Source: Metopolophium dirhodum
Lineage: Eukaryota > Arthropoda > Insecta > Hemiptera > Aphididae
NCBI RefSeq assembly: GCF_019925205.1
Contig: NC_083563.1
Coordinates: 2,232,001 to 2,296,000, forward strand
Length of the DNA stretch: 64,000 nt
Reading direction: 5' to 3'
Positions within the stretch are counted from its first letter, which is position 1. Each line of letters starts with the position of its first letter. The translations under genes and the position numbers were made by a program. The notes under the pieces were generated by a model. That model worked only from the letters and a program-made list of their open reading frames with translations. It searched no databases and was not told where the DNA came from. This document shows positions 1 to 11,575 of this stretch, one piece after another.

Positions 1-27
1 CAACAAGAAGCCCAGAGCCACACCGAA
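1..27 (-). CDS. FLVCR: paralog A coding exon 3 (5' end only)
   Basis: After the acceptor TTTTTCAG (29-28 on the minus strand) nine codons read FGVALGFLL, the start of the helix that follows FGNQ in FLVCR proteins (LGAALGFLI in paralog B). The exon runs off the window. Confidence 0.85.
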
Positions 28-1897
28 CTGAAAAACAAAACCAATCATTACGGTGTGCGAAAACGTACATAGTATTTTAACGTTTACAGTCATAATACCA
101 GATGGAGATGGTACAGCATAAACCAAGACTTACTATATAGCCGTGCTTTATGTTATACAATTTACTGCAAGGCTGGGCAAGTTAACAATTTTTTTTAACT
201 CGTTAAGTTAAGTTATTTTAAAATAATTAAATTAAGTTAAGTTAAAAGTTACTAGTATTTTTTTTCGTTAACTTGTTAAGTTAAGAGTTAACTTTGAAAA
301 AAAAGTAACTTAACTTGGTGTTATATTAAAATTTGCTAATTTACAAAAATAGAAAATTCCAGACACATAATATGGTTTATTTGATAGTTTTTCTTTGTGT
401 TCAAGAAAATAACTGGGGAAATTTAAAATGATACATCAAAGTAAAAACACATTGAAAAATTTGCATTATTCTTCGGACGAAAGTTAACTTAATTTAGATA
501 TTTTTGAAATAAAATTAACTGAAGTTAACACGTTAATCTTGAAAAAAAATAACTTATTTAGTTAGATGTCAATTTGAAAAAAAAAGTAACGAGTTAATTA
601 ACTTAATTAAAATTAACTTAATTTTAACTTTTAACTCGTTAATGCCCAGCCTTGCAATTTAGGCGTTTACCTGATTTCCAAACACTCCGATCGAACATGC
701 CGTGGACACTTCAGACGGGCCAAACCACACTGCTGCCAGGCGTGCCGGCAAGTTCAATATGAAAACTTGCGAACTAGCCGCAATCGTTTGACCCAACATG
801 GTCATATAAAATCTGTCCGGACTGGAAGACGCCACTTTAAACCAGGCACCGACCATCGTGCCGCACGAGCCGGCTACCATGGCCACGCGAAGACCCTATA
901 TAAATATATAATACGGACTTAATAATATTATGTAGAAAATCAATTATATCTGCAGGGAGTCAAAACGCGTTTGAAACTGCATGTCGAATGATTTAATCCT
1001 ACCACGTGAAAAAAGACACGGGTCATTGTTTGAAAATCGAATATATCCAGTAATGTGATTTTCATTGCTAGGCACTAAATTGTTTTTTTTTGTTTCTTAA
1101 AATATTTACAGTCTGAAAAACATATTGTATGGATATAAATTGTAGACTATTCTAGGAATGTACTACTCGCCAAGGTACCGAATAGCGAGAAAAACTCTAT
1201 ATAGGACTATAATATGTTGCCTATATTTTTCGATATTTTTTTTTTGGTGAGTGAAACAGGTCTTTAAAAGTTCAACATTTTATGTTTCCCAAAACCCGTA
1301 TTTCTAAAAAAATGTATATTGCTAACAAAAAAACATATTATAGTATTGACTATTATTGACACGTAAAAGTATGTAATTATTGAAGGTACGTCGGTGTATG
1401 ACCTTGTAACATGTATTTGGTATCTGTATGGACCACGAAAATACTAATTAAGTAAAAAAGACTTGAATTTGTGTTGTAAAAATCGTTGTTTTGTATTTGT
1501 TATTATAATTTTTTTGAAAATTTTAACTATTAGCCCCCCCCCCCAACCAAGTCTCTGGAACCGCCCCTGTCAATCATATTGTCAACTATACTTAAAATAT
1601 ATAGGTATGGATTATATTTACCTTTTTTTCTAGTATCCACGACGCCGGGAATATAAGTGGTATGTAGGTGATCATGTAGACGATGGATGTGAAGTCCACA
1701 GCAAAACTCGACACATTATAAAATCTAATAACCACGTTTGATATGATGCTGTACTGTATCCATTGTACAGCGTTGATCATCGAACACAGGACAAATAGCA
1801 CCAACATAAGCCATCGTCTTTTGTAAAGTTTACATTCTGTGATAGTCGGCTGTACGTTATGAGTCCCGGTGACCCCGTTATCCGTCGTGCCGGACAT
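1..1897 (-). CDS. FLVCR: FLVCR-like MFS transporter, paralog A (partial, first three exons)
   Basis: Minus-strand gene truncated by the left window edge; join of 1622-1897, 671-895 and 1-27, giving the first 176 residues. Exon 1 starts at ATG 1897-1895 and has a 28-residue hydrophilic tail, then a first membrane helix ending in the family-typical stretch NAVQWIQYS (Trp46). Exon 2 begins GLRVAM and ends FGNQ (Gln167); exon 3 opens FGVALGFLL. These match FLVCR-family transporters, 12-helix major-facilitator proteins that in vertebrates move choline/ethanolamine and are linked to heme export. The Trp and Gln occupy positions I believe correspond to the choline-contacting Trp and Gln of FLVCR1/2 (from memory). 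Both introns have GT-AG ends in phase 0. Compared with paralog B (19.5-36.3 kb) exon 2 is about 68% identical by eye. The substrate is inferred from family only. Symbol denotes family, not orthology. Confidence 0.9.
167..655. mobile_element. AT-rich MITE inside intron 2 of paralog A
   Basis: A 489-bp block bounded by perfect 13-bp inverted ends GCAAGGCTGGGCA (167-179) and TGCCCAGCCTTGC (643-655). The interior is built from many GTTAAGTTAA / TTAACTTAA steps on both arms, so it can fold on itself, with no ORF. Flanks ATTTAC / ATTTAG suggest an imperfect target duplication. It makes up three quarters of the 643-bp intron and ends 15 bp from the exon 2 donor. Non-autonomous DNA transposon; superfamily not determined. 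Confidence 0.7.
671..895 (-). CDS. FLVCR: paralog A coding exon 2
   Basis: 225 nt, 75 codons, phase 0 on both sides. Acceptor TATATAG|GGTCTTCGC at 897-896; donor AATCAG|GTAAACG at 670-669. Encodes helices 3 and 4 and the loop with the motif RLAAVWFGPSEVSTA, strongly conserved in FLVCR proteins. Same length and phase as exon 2 of paralog B. Confidence 0.93.
1535..1569. repeat. terminus-like fragment of a hAT-type MITE
   Basis: A C-run followed by GTCTCTGGAACCGCCCCTG. Read on the minus strand it begins CAGGGGCGGTTCCAGAGAC, resembling hAT-like ends. No matching second end was found in intron 1, so this is a solo or truncated end. Confidence 0.3.
1622..1897 (-). CDS. FLVCR: paralog A coding exon 1
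   Basis: 92 codons ending ILEKK with the donor AAG|GTAAATAT at 1621-1620, phase 0. The start is the first in-frame ATG (context GAAATCATGTCC). A possible 5'UTR splice acceptor (TTAACAG) lies at 1961-1960, so the leader may be spliced to a distant exon. A short upstream ORF starts in the leader (ATGGCATCGAGGTGA, about 1935-1921). Confidence 0.9.
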
Positions 1898-2115
1898 GAT
1901 TTCTGTTCCTCAAGACCGTTCACCTCGATGCCATAATTTGATCACAACAATATAATATACTGTTAACAAATTTTCAAAGTTTTGTTTTAGTAATTTTGTA
2001 CTTGACATAAGTATTTTATGTATTACGACTTTTACTTTTTATTAACATTACATTAACCACTTTTGTCCCTGCGATTATTTGATTTACAAAATTGGTCAAT
2101 GTTTATATTAGGTAT

Positions 2116-2169
2116 CTATGTAGATAAATAGATTATATAGATCTATGTAGATAAATAGATTATATAGAT
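2116..2169. repeat. 27-bp tandem repeat, two copies
   Basis: The unit CTATGTAGATAAATAGATTA plus 7 more bases occurs twice without mismatch (2116-2142 and 2143-2169). Confidence 0.85.
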
Positions 2170-2170
2170 G

Positions 2171-5100
2171 TGTTGAATATGAATAATGAATAGTTAATTA
2201 ATTGACAGAATATATATATCTTATCGAAGTAATAAAATAATAAAATGTATTCAAAATCAGACACATAATCGTTTGAATCAAATGAATGATAATAATTCAA
2301 ATTATTAAAATAATATAATACAAAAAATAATGTTATACAACTCAATATAAAACAATTACCTATTAAACTATGAATCGTATATGTATTCATATTGAAACTT
2401 CTAAGTTAATTAATAATAATTAATATTTAATATGTTGACTAACAACAATCATAGGCCATTATTAAATGTTCATCATAATATTTAAAAATAATAAAGTGTA
2501 CCGAATAGAAACAAAGAATAATAAATTATAATAATGAAAATAACAATTTCATATTATTATACAAATGGATATTTTTGGAGCTGAGTCCGTTTGTTCGTAG
2601 TGACTTTCGTTTTCAACATTTTGTAAAAATATATTTTTAATAAATAATCTCAAGATAACAATAATACAATATAACTTGGTTAATGAGTACTCAAGTTACA
2701 ATATTGAGAAACTTTACAAAAATAGTTGAGACACGCCTCGCCACAACTATCAATCATAATATGGACACAGTCGAAACGTATGTCGTTAAGATCACTTATC
2801 AGAAGATTTTACTAAAGATCATAATTCAAAATGTGCTATCTGCGTGAATGACCACTCGTCCAGTCTTAAGGTCCTTCATCCAGTATTCAAAGCAATCTTA
2901 GCAATCCTCTGCAACCGTCTAAAAAATTAATCATTTCAACTGTCAAGTAAAACTCTAATCCTAAAGAAAATTTTTCCGAGCGTCTCCCCCAATACATTCT
3001 TAGGCCTATCTGTCATATCTGTTACTTATGCAGGTCTGAAACCGAATAGCTTACCTATAATTTAAAAAATCCAAACATAAAATTAGCATTATAAAAATTC
3101 TTTTCTGACCTATCGTCTATAATATATTATTCAATCCATTCTCACCGCTGCACTTAATAACCAAATAGGTGATAACTGCCTTATGTAACATTGTATAACT
3201 ACCAATAACCTAGCTTATGTTTCTACTCCATTTATTTTGTTATATTATTATCTGTAAATTGTAACTATTAAGCTAAACTTACTGTATTATATTGTATACG
3301 ATATTTACGAATAATTTATAATTGCTAATAGCTTATAAGATTTGTTTACGGTTTTTTGTTACGTAAATTTAAACGTAATATTTAACAATATAAAATTGGT
3401 TATGTATAGTAATAATTTATAAATATTTAATTTTAAATATAATATAATAACGTACAGGTAGAAATCATATGCTTTCAACTTAGTGGCTTTATATGGCATG
3501 CTTCACTTTGGTAGTCAATTAAACTGTACAAATTTTAAATTAAATACATATCACATTATCACTTTAGAAAATGCCAAAACAAGTACTAAGTAGTAAGTAT
3601 TAATTGATCTCATTAATGTTGTATTGTATCGCTGCAACTTGCAAGGAAAAGCAAGGAAACTATAGTATTTTTTTTTCTTGAAAATCGGCTGGTGTGCTTT
3701 CCAATAAAATATTAATCGCAATGAAAATAATTAATATATATTATTTATATTAGGTAAAGGTTGTTTTTCTTTTAAATTTTATTATTATTTATACGGTATA
3801 TACAATCTGTTTCTTTAGGAACAATAAGAATATGTGGTAATAGAAAATAATATATACATGATTATTTGATGAGAGGAGTCACCCAGTGGTAACACAACCC
3901 TTACTTAATATTTTTTTTTTTTTTAATGTATACCTATATTGTTATACTTAAGATTACCCATTGATAAGATCTCGACACCATTTCCTTCTGAGCCTCCTTG
4001 TTCCCAGGAATTGTGAAAGTGGCAAGGTTTGAAATGAGGGGGTTGGTATGAGAAGGGAGTTTTGAGTGGAATCGTTTGTAAAAAGTTACTGGTTCTTCGT
4101 GGACTGTTTTAATTTTTAGATCGGTGTGTAAATAAGTTAGGTTTGAGATATAAGGGTAAGAATTTGTGATTTTACGAAGGATGTTATTTTAGAAGGTTTG
4201 AATTTTTATATTAGATTTAAAGAAGAAAATAATAAATTAATACAAAATAAAGAGACTTGTAGAATTTATAGCACTATAATTTAATATAACACATGCTAAT
4301 ATGCTATGTATATTATATTATACGCCTGTTTTATGTTCTCGTTACTTGTTATTAGGTTAACCTATGATTAACGTGCAATGTACATATTAATACATTATTA
4401 TTAAATTACTTGTTAACCCTCGATGATATCTGCAATAAGTAAATTGAACTATATATAGGCGGCATGTTGTAGACTTTAGACCACTGTGATTGATGTTAAA
4501 CTAATGGGATTAACATTACTACTAAATAAAGTTGAATAATATAGATGTGAAGTACTAATTGGATAAAAAGAGCCAGCCGTGAAAACCAATATAATATATT
4601 AATATTACACCCCTAATATTGTGTTCCATTGTTTTTGTTAATTTAAGTAGTGTGTCAATAATAAAATATGGCACAGGGAATAATCTTACTATAGAAGATT
4701 ATCTCTTTACAATTTTATAATTATCTTCCTTAAATGAAATATATTCTTTTTAATAAAATAATAATTACAATCAGTTAGTAATTTGTATAGGTACTAATCA
4801 ACATATTAAATGCGTTGGAATACAAGTATATTGTATGATAAATAAAAAATACTTAAGAATTGAGACATGCATTCGTGAGACAACTATAGTGAAGAAAATC
4901 ACCCATTTGCAGAACTCCAAATTTTATTTACATAAAATAAAATTTTTAAAAAATAATTTAGTTTAAGGAATACAATTAATATGAAACCATTTTTAGAGAC
5001 TTTCGGGGAAATGTTAGGTCTTCAGTAAGTTTTCTCTGAATAGCTTATCGTATATACTGATTTTATGATGATACCCTATTTAATTATATGTATGTATATA

Positions 5101-5253
5101 TTTTTTAATGAAAGTATGAAACAATACGATAGAACTTTTCAAATTCATTTTTTATTATTCCATTCATTCATTATAATTTTAAATAACTACCTATAGAATT
5201 CTTATTAATTTTATAGTATACATAATACCTATTATATGGCTTACACTTCTGAA
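2171..5253. other. non-coding AT-rich stretch
   Basis: Apart from the LINE-like remnant near 2.8 kb I see no coding exon, RNA gene or structured element. A T-run lies at 3911-3924. Confidence 0.6.
2740..2960 (+). pseudogene. degraded LINE ORF1 (gag-like zinc-knuckle) remnant
   Basis: Plus-strand frame starting at 2763 reads GHSRNVCR, a stop, then NSKCAICVNDHSSSLK and HPVFKAIL. The spacing GH-x4-C followed by C-x2-C-x3-H and a trailing P-V-F-K resembles the zinc-knuckle region of ORF1 proteins of Jockey-like non-LTR retrotransposons. Stops and lost cysteines show it is dead. The family call rests on motif resemblance only. Confidence 0.4.
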
Positions 5254-5488
5254 AAGTTTGACCAGTTTTTTTTTATATTTATCACTTACAAAAAAAAGAC
5301 GTTTGGTGATAATTTATTTTCATGGCATACTTGCATGAAGAAAATATATCTAAAATCTCGTAAATGAGCCTACCGAATATACCAGTTATAGATGATATTC
5401 GATTTTGAAATATACAAATTTGCATTGGAATTTGGAAGTTTCATAATATACTATATATATTGATACAATTCATTAATAATAATGTTGT
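5254..5488 (+). repeat. dispersed repeat family 1, plus-oriented copy
   Basis: About 235 bp that reappears inverted at 24690-24930. Shared landmarks in order: TATATTTATCACTTAC, GACGTTTGGTGATAATTTAT, CATACTTGCATGAA, ATACCAGTTATAGATGAT, GGAATTTGGAAGTTTCATAA, AATAATGTTGT. No ORF. Likely a MITE or other short interspersed element. Confidence 0.75.
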
Positions 5489-7818
5489 GTAACGTGATAT
5501 GAGAATGGTTTAAAAAAAACAAGAACATTAATAATTATGCTAAGATAAAGTTAATTTTGTGATGGCTTTATGGCTGAAATGTAGTTGAAGCTGTTTAATC
5601 AGTTTTCTCTGTATCAGTATAACATTAAATATGTACATTTTCTATTCTAATATTTCTAATACACCATTGAAATTTCCATGCTTTCATAAAAGGCATCAAT
5701 AATTTCTTTAAATTAGTGTAACATATGACATACCACATACCTATTAATTGTATGAAAAAAAAAATAATATTTATAAAGTGCATTTTATGTATAGGTACCT
5801 ATAAATTATAATGATATTTAATATATTGATATAATGGTATACTCCACATGGTTACGTGTCTATGCTGCTGCAATACTATGCACGCGTATTATTGTACCCC
5901 CATTAACTCATGCACAGAAACATTAAGATGTTTAACCATCATTGAAATGATTTACCAGAATAGGTATTGTTGTTTATTTTTTTATTCAAGATTTAATTTA
6001 GGTATTTTAAAAATATTATAATTTATAATTTTAAATGCATTTAAGAATAAATAAATATAGATACTAATCAAGTGCAATGCTGAAATGTACCTACATAATT
6101 GAGCCAATTTCAACGGCTAACGGCCATTTGTAAACCAAAACTTTGAGTGATGGATGCCACTTGTAATTTTCAACTGTAAGCCGTTGACCTCGAAGTTAAA
6201 CTCATTATTAGATTATTTTATTGACTTTGGAGAGTTAGTGTGATTCAGTCAATGTTTGAGTGTGATGTTTAAGCTTTTAGCTGATAATCTTTAGTTGTAC
6301 GTACATCATGTATTTGGATATAATGAAGTACAAGAACTTAAACATTTTGAGAAGTTAATTTTAAAATCGCAGTGTCGTATTTAATTCAACAAATTAAGAA
6401 GTAAAATAACTTCTTTTCAACTAAAAAAAAAAAAAAAAAAACAAGTAGTATTTAGTAAATAATTAAAAATAGGTTTAAAAATTGCCGTAACCGGTAGAGT
6501 GGTAAACATACAATATGTAACAGTGACGAACTGTAAAAAACCATTTATGATTTCAAGGCTTATATTTTACAATAATATTATTATTTCAAATAGACGGAAA
6601 TACGGTCATTAAAACAATATCAGTAACGCTGAGTTGCAAATTTTAAATTGAGATTTAAATTTCGACGGATGTAAACACTTCAAATTTTAATGTGGGTTGT
6701 GACAAAACGTGGACAATTTATGAATTATTATTATATGCATTATAAAAAAGACCTTCATCTAATTCAATCTTTACGGGAGGAGTTTCCGTGCAGTTAAAAG
6801 TTCCTAATAGAATTATTTATTATTTACTGTAAAATTATCAGGAAACTAAATCATGAACTTCCATTAATTATTATAATATAAATATTGATTTTTAGAATTA
6901 CGTATAATGTTTGTACTTATTAAAATATAAATGATTGTTGATTTTTTTTACCAAACAGATATAAATTATATTGAATATCATATTTATAAATTAAATTAAT
7001 ATATTAATATAGGTATTTACATTGATAATGATTTTATCACAATGTTGATAATAAATAGATATACAATTGCAGTAGTCATATTAAAAGTAGGTACGAGGTA
7101 CCAAGTACCTTTATTCATAATCTAAGCACATCAATTTAAATTCTCACAAAACTAGTGAAATGGTAAAATACTAATAAAATATAATACTAGGTATACTAAA
7201 ATGCCAATCTAATAAAAAAACAAAATATATAATGATGAATGCCATATTTTATCATTATTATTTATATACCAATTATACATTTATTTGAACAATTTTGAAA
7301 ACTCATATATGGCTATATAATATTTATTATTTACCAAGACAAAAAAGTGGTTTTATGGTCATAGTATAAGCTGATGATTAAAAATTTAAATAACAAGTAA
7401 AATGCAAGTAAACACGATGTAGATAAATCTACAAGACTGTATCGGAGACGAAATGTATTAATATACCTATTCCACTTCAAGATTTTATAACCTTACATGG
7501 TCACGGGTTTACCTAATTACCCAAAAATCTTCAGTTCTTAATTTTGGAGATTTTCTTATCAAACTCTTTAGCTTTGGGAATTGTTCTAAATGGATTAATT
7601 TTATCGATTTTTATTGTAAGCATTTAGGTACATCATACATGCAATTAATTTAAATATTTAACTATCTACCTTTAGTATTCAAAAGAAATGTGATGATAGC
7701 AATCTATTAAAATAATATTGCCGTTTTATTATATTTAAAACTATAAAGGCATTGATTTTTGTATTTGTCATATCTAAGAAATCACATGTATAAAAGACAA
7801 TGTGTAGTTGGTGTAGAG
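5489..7818. other. non-coding AT-rich stretch
   Basis: No supported gene. Contains an A-run at 6424-6440 and scattered TAGGTA motifs. Confidence 0.6.
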
Positions 7819-8025
7819 CAGGGGTCTTCCAACCTTTTTAGGCAACGAGCCACCAATCACCTACTGTTTTTAAAAAATCTCGTGGACCGCATGCGGTTAC
7901 GAATGTATTTGTAATGAAAACATACATTAAATGATTAAAAATGTATCAAGAAATACATGCTATACTCTTAATGTGTTTGTGAGACTCAAATAAAGACGAA
8001 ACAGGCCGCGGGTTGATAACACCTG
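7819..8025. mobile_element. hAT-type MITE with target duplication
   Basis: 207 bp beginning CAGGGGTCTTCCAACCTTTT and ending GCGGGTTGATAACACCTG, inverted ends of the CAGGGGT...ACCCCTG hAT type with mismatches. Flanking octamers GTGTAGAG (7811-7818) and ATATAGAG (8026-8033) agree at six of eight positions, as expected of an aged 8-bp hAT target duplication. No coding capacity. Confidence 0.7.
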
Positions 8026-8033
8026 ATATAGAG

Positions 8034-9354
8034 CATTAAGATGAAGAAAAATATCAATTATAAATAATAAATAGTTGATACTATACTTATTTAAAATTTA
8101 ATTTTTCACAATACTTAATATTTATAAACAAATTATTCAATTTACGATTCATGATTATAAATTATTATAGTTAACAGGACAACTGTTTAATGTTATATAC
8201 TTATAGATTATACTCCTTTAGTTGTCACTATATGTTGATTTAATATTATAAAATATAAAAGAGAGTGTATTCATTGTTAAAAATGTTTGAATAATCAATA
8301 AAATAATATTATATACATAGATAATAACAGTGAAACGTTTGGTAAAATGCAAGTTGTTCAATATTTTATTCTTTAAGTAATTGTATTATATTAATTAAAG
8401 AATACGTTTCAAATTATGTTTAGGATATCTGATAAATTTTCATAATACGGTGAGGACTGAGTTTATAAGCTGCTGTATTCTTACATACATATTTTAATTT
8501 TAAGACTAGGCAATTCGTTAAAAATAAGTACCATTATCTCGGAGTGAATGGAACAAATAGTTAAATGATAATTTATATAATCTTTTGGTTAGTTACCACG
8601 TCCAGTACTACAATAATTATACGTTGATAGTTAAATTAGTAAATTGTACCTATAGGCAACTATATAGGAATTCCAATTGTAGATAATAAATTAAATACAA
8701 TTAGCGAATAGCGATTGGATTGTGTAAAAATGTGTTGTTAATTTATTTGTCTGTGGCTTGTTGATCTTGTCATCCTAACAGATAAGCTTCATACTCTATT
8801 GATAACAATAATAAAAAAAAACTGCATGCGTGTTTATTAAAAAAAGTATTATTCGTCCCGCGATAATTTGAAAACAAGAAAGTACCTGCATCAATGAAGT
8901 TGTTTACTTGGTTTTCGTAGGTATGTAAATGTTCAGGGAAAACAATTCAAAATCCAAAGGATTAAAGAAACGATAGTCAAATAATTCATAATCGAAAAAG
9001 TTTGAGAAATATAAAACAACAAATTACTTGCGAAAATCAACATTATTAACGGTTACCACCATCGCCGTACAACGACTATCATAACATACCTTTAAGTAGG
9101 TATTTGGTATAATATTATACTGTATGAGAGAAAAAAGAATAACATATTATTATATTGTAATTATTTTAAATATAGATATAATCAAACTACCCCACTAAAT
9201 TACGCGAGTATTGAGTCATAGGTAAAACCTTATAAGATACATTCGTTTTACGCTCACACGGTAATAGCATTTTTTCACGTAATTAATACGAACTTTATAC
9301 AGGAAGGCATTTTTTTTTTGTCGATAATTCATCAATTATAGGTGGGTAGGTACT
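8034..9354. other. non-coding AT-rich stretch
   Basis: Nothing recognisable: no splice-flanked coding segment, RNA gene or terminal repeats. Confidence 0.55.
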
Positions 9355-9950
9355 CTGGTTGTGGGGCGAAAGACGTCGTCCACTGAGTCCTGTGTGTTAC
9401 TATGCAGTTTCACGGCCATGTTCGATTTAGAAACAGATTAAACAGTCCGTCTTTCGCGGGAGGAGAAATTTGAATATTTCGCACGTTAAAAAGCACACGA
9501 GACTGACGAGACGACGACGACGACGACGTCAGACGATAATCTGGCGAACAATAAATGCACACAACAATTTCGCGGCGATGGCAGACGACAATGTTTATAA
9601 CAGCGTTAAAAATTACAATAAATCGTTATTGGAGGTTTGTGGTGCACGAATATAATAATAATAATGTTGTGACAGAGACGTATTTTAGGCACATATCCCC
9701 GCGGCGTTTCGAAAATCTCCGTGCGCGCGCATCGCGGACATAATAATGTTATACGCTAGCATAACAATAATATTATATTATTATGCCCGCTGAGAGCAGT
9801 GCGGTGGCGTGGTAGATGTATTATAACACGGCAAGTCGTACTCAGAGTGCTAAAAATAATTTCGCGCCCGTTCTGTGGCGCAGCGTCTCGCCCGAATCTG
9901 CCGCCGCCACGATCACCAAGCGCGCATTATTACTATTTAGTATTTACTTT
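9355..9950. promoter_or_regulatory. GC/CpG-rich island, possible promoter region
   Basis: Base composition changes sharply from AT-rich flanks to many CG dinucleotides (GACGACGACG run at 9505-9525, GCGCGCGCATCGCGG near 9723). Such islands in this kind of genome often mark promoters or first exons. It lies 7.5 kb upstream of paralog A's ATG on the minus strand, so it could drive that gene through a distant non-coding exon; a plus-strand gene is the alternative. Inference from composition only. Confidence 0.35.
9578..9634 (+). CDS. weak candidate first coding exon
   Basis: ATG in good context (CGGCGATGG), 19 codons reading MADDNVYNSVKNYNKSLLE, then GAG|GTTTGT as a possible donor, inside the CpG island. 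No matching downstream exon was found on the plus strand before 19 kb, and the peptide is not recognised. It may be chance. Confidence 0.2.
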
Positions 9951-11029
9951 TATCGTTTATAATCATTATTATCATCATCGTTAAAAGACAACATTTAAAA
10001 AAATAAATATTTTTTATCCTCAACATTAAGTTTTTTTTTACTTTTTTGAATAACAACATACAGTTTTAATTTCACATGCCAAAGCAGAACATTTTTCTAA
10101 GTATTTTGATATATAAAATTGAGCTTAGTAGTTTAAGCGAAATAGGTAAGTATTTTAAGTTTAGACGAGCAGAATAGTAGCCTAACATGTTGTTGGGTAA
10201 CCGTGTCCCACTCCACACCGCTCATCAAAACTTCATATACTTATTTCTCATAAACTATTAGTTCTAAATTCGATTTTCTGTATCAAAATACTTGGAAAAA
10301 TATTCTGCTTAGGCATATGAAATTAAAACTGTATGTCGTCATTCAAAAAAGTAAAACAACTTAATGTTGAGGAAAAAAATATTAAAAATTATGTATATAT
10401 TTTAAATGTTGTTTTTATCAGCTGGACACCAATGTAAACATTTTTTTTTTCAAAACATTTTTAATATACTAATATAATATTATATAATATTAATATAATA
10501 TTCATACTTTTTGAATTAACGATTGCTCAATGATAGCAAGTGAATTTAAGAATCACTCGGTACATATAGATTATAATAATTAGATCCAGATACCTACGTC
10601 CTACAGGGTTACTATATATTATGCAATTCACGCTGTGAGTTTTATTATTATAAACACTTTAAAGTAGGTCCTATATAAAATATTAAACAATACACCAATA
10701 TATATATATATATTTAAATATATAAGTATGTACCAAAAGTCCGTATCGCCATACAAACGGGGTTTTCTGCAGCAATTGAATGATCTACAAGAAATGCACG
10801 CCGTTAAATTTAAATTGTAACAGATAACTGTCGAAAGAACAGCGTTTAAATATTATATTGATATATTGTGTCAGTCACAGTCTCATTACAGACATAATAT
10901 ACTCAAGGCGATACGGGACTTTTGGGACACGCAACTGTTATGTACATAACAATAAAAATAATAAAAGGCGGTAATTTTGAATATTTGTTTACCTTGTTAT
11001 AATTTAACACCTATATTATAATATGGATG

Positions 11030-11575
11030 ATGTGTGCGTCTCGTCCAAGTCCGCGGGTCTGCGTCGGGTGTACTGCAGGCTACAGGTGCGCGACGGAAAA
11101 CTGAATAGTAAATAGATGAACGACCGGCGTAACGCACGAGGACGGCGGTATTATTACGATAACGACGTAAACACTAATATTAATATTATATCATATTATT
11201 ATTATTATTATTACAATTTATTCGTCTAATACCGGTTCTTCGTTGCACTTTGCTGCTGCAGTGGTGTAGCGGTTGTGGCGGCGCGAGTCGTGACCGGTGC
11301 AGGCTGAAGGTGCTCCACTGGTGGCGTGTGTTTGCCGACTCCCGGACTCCGACGACGGCGGCAACACTGAAACCGGTTCGGCGGCGTCACGGCGGCATAA
11401 TCGATGACGTCGCGCGTGAGCTGATCGGCACCGCGTCTCGGGATTGGATGGACATCCGTGCGGGATGCGCGCGCTACTCGCCCGGCCGCGGCCTGCGGGC
11501 CGGACAGGTAGAGTGTAGACCGTGTTGACTCTCCCGTAGCCCCGTCTGCACTCTGCAGTCGTTGGTCTAGGCTAC
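11030..11575. promoter_or_regulatory. second GC/CpG-rich island
   Basis: The densest CG content in the left half (GCGCGCTACTCGCCCGGCC region, 11468-11490). It is open for 92 codons on the plus strand at 11250-11528, but that reading is rich in Arg/Cys/Trp, as expected of random GC-rich DNA, so I do not call it a gene. Candidate transcription start region for paralog A or for an unseen gene. Confidence 0.35.

Noticed and set aside
11250..11528. Plus-strand 92-codon frame in the GC-rich island
   Set aside because: Arg/Cys/Trp-rich translation typical of random GC-rich DNA; no splice or start support.
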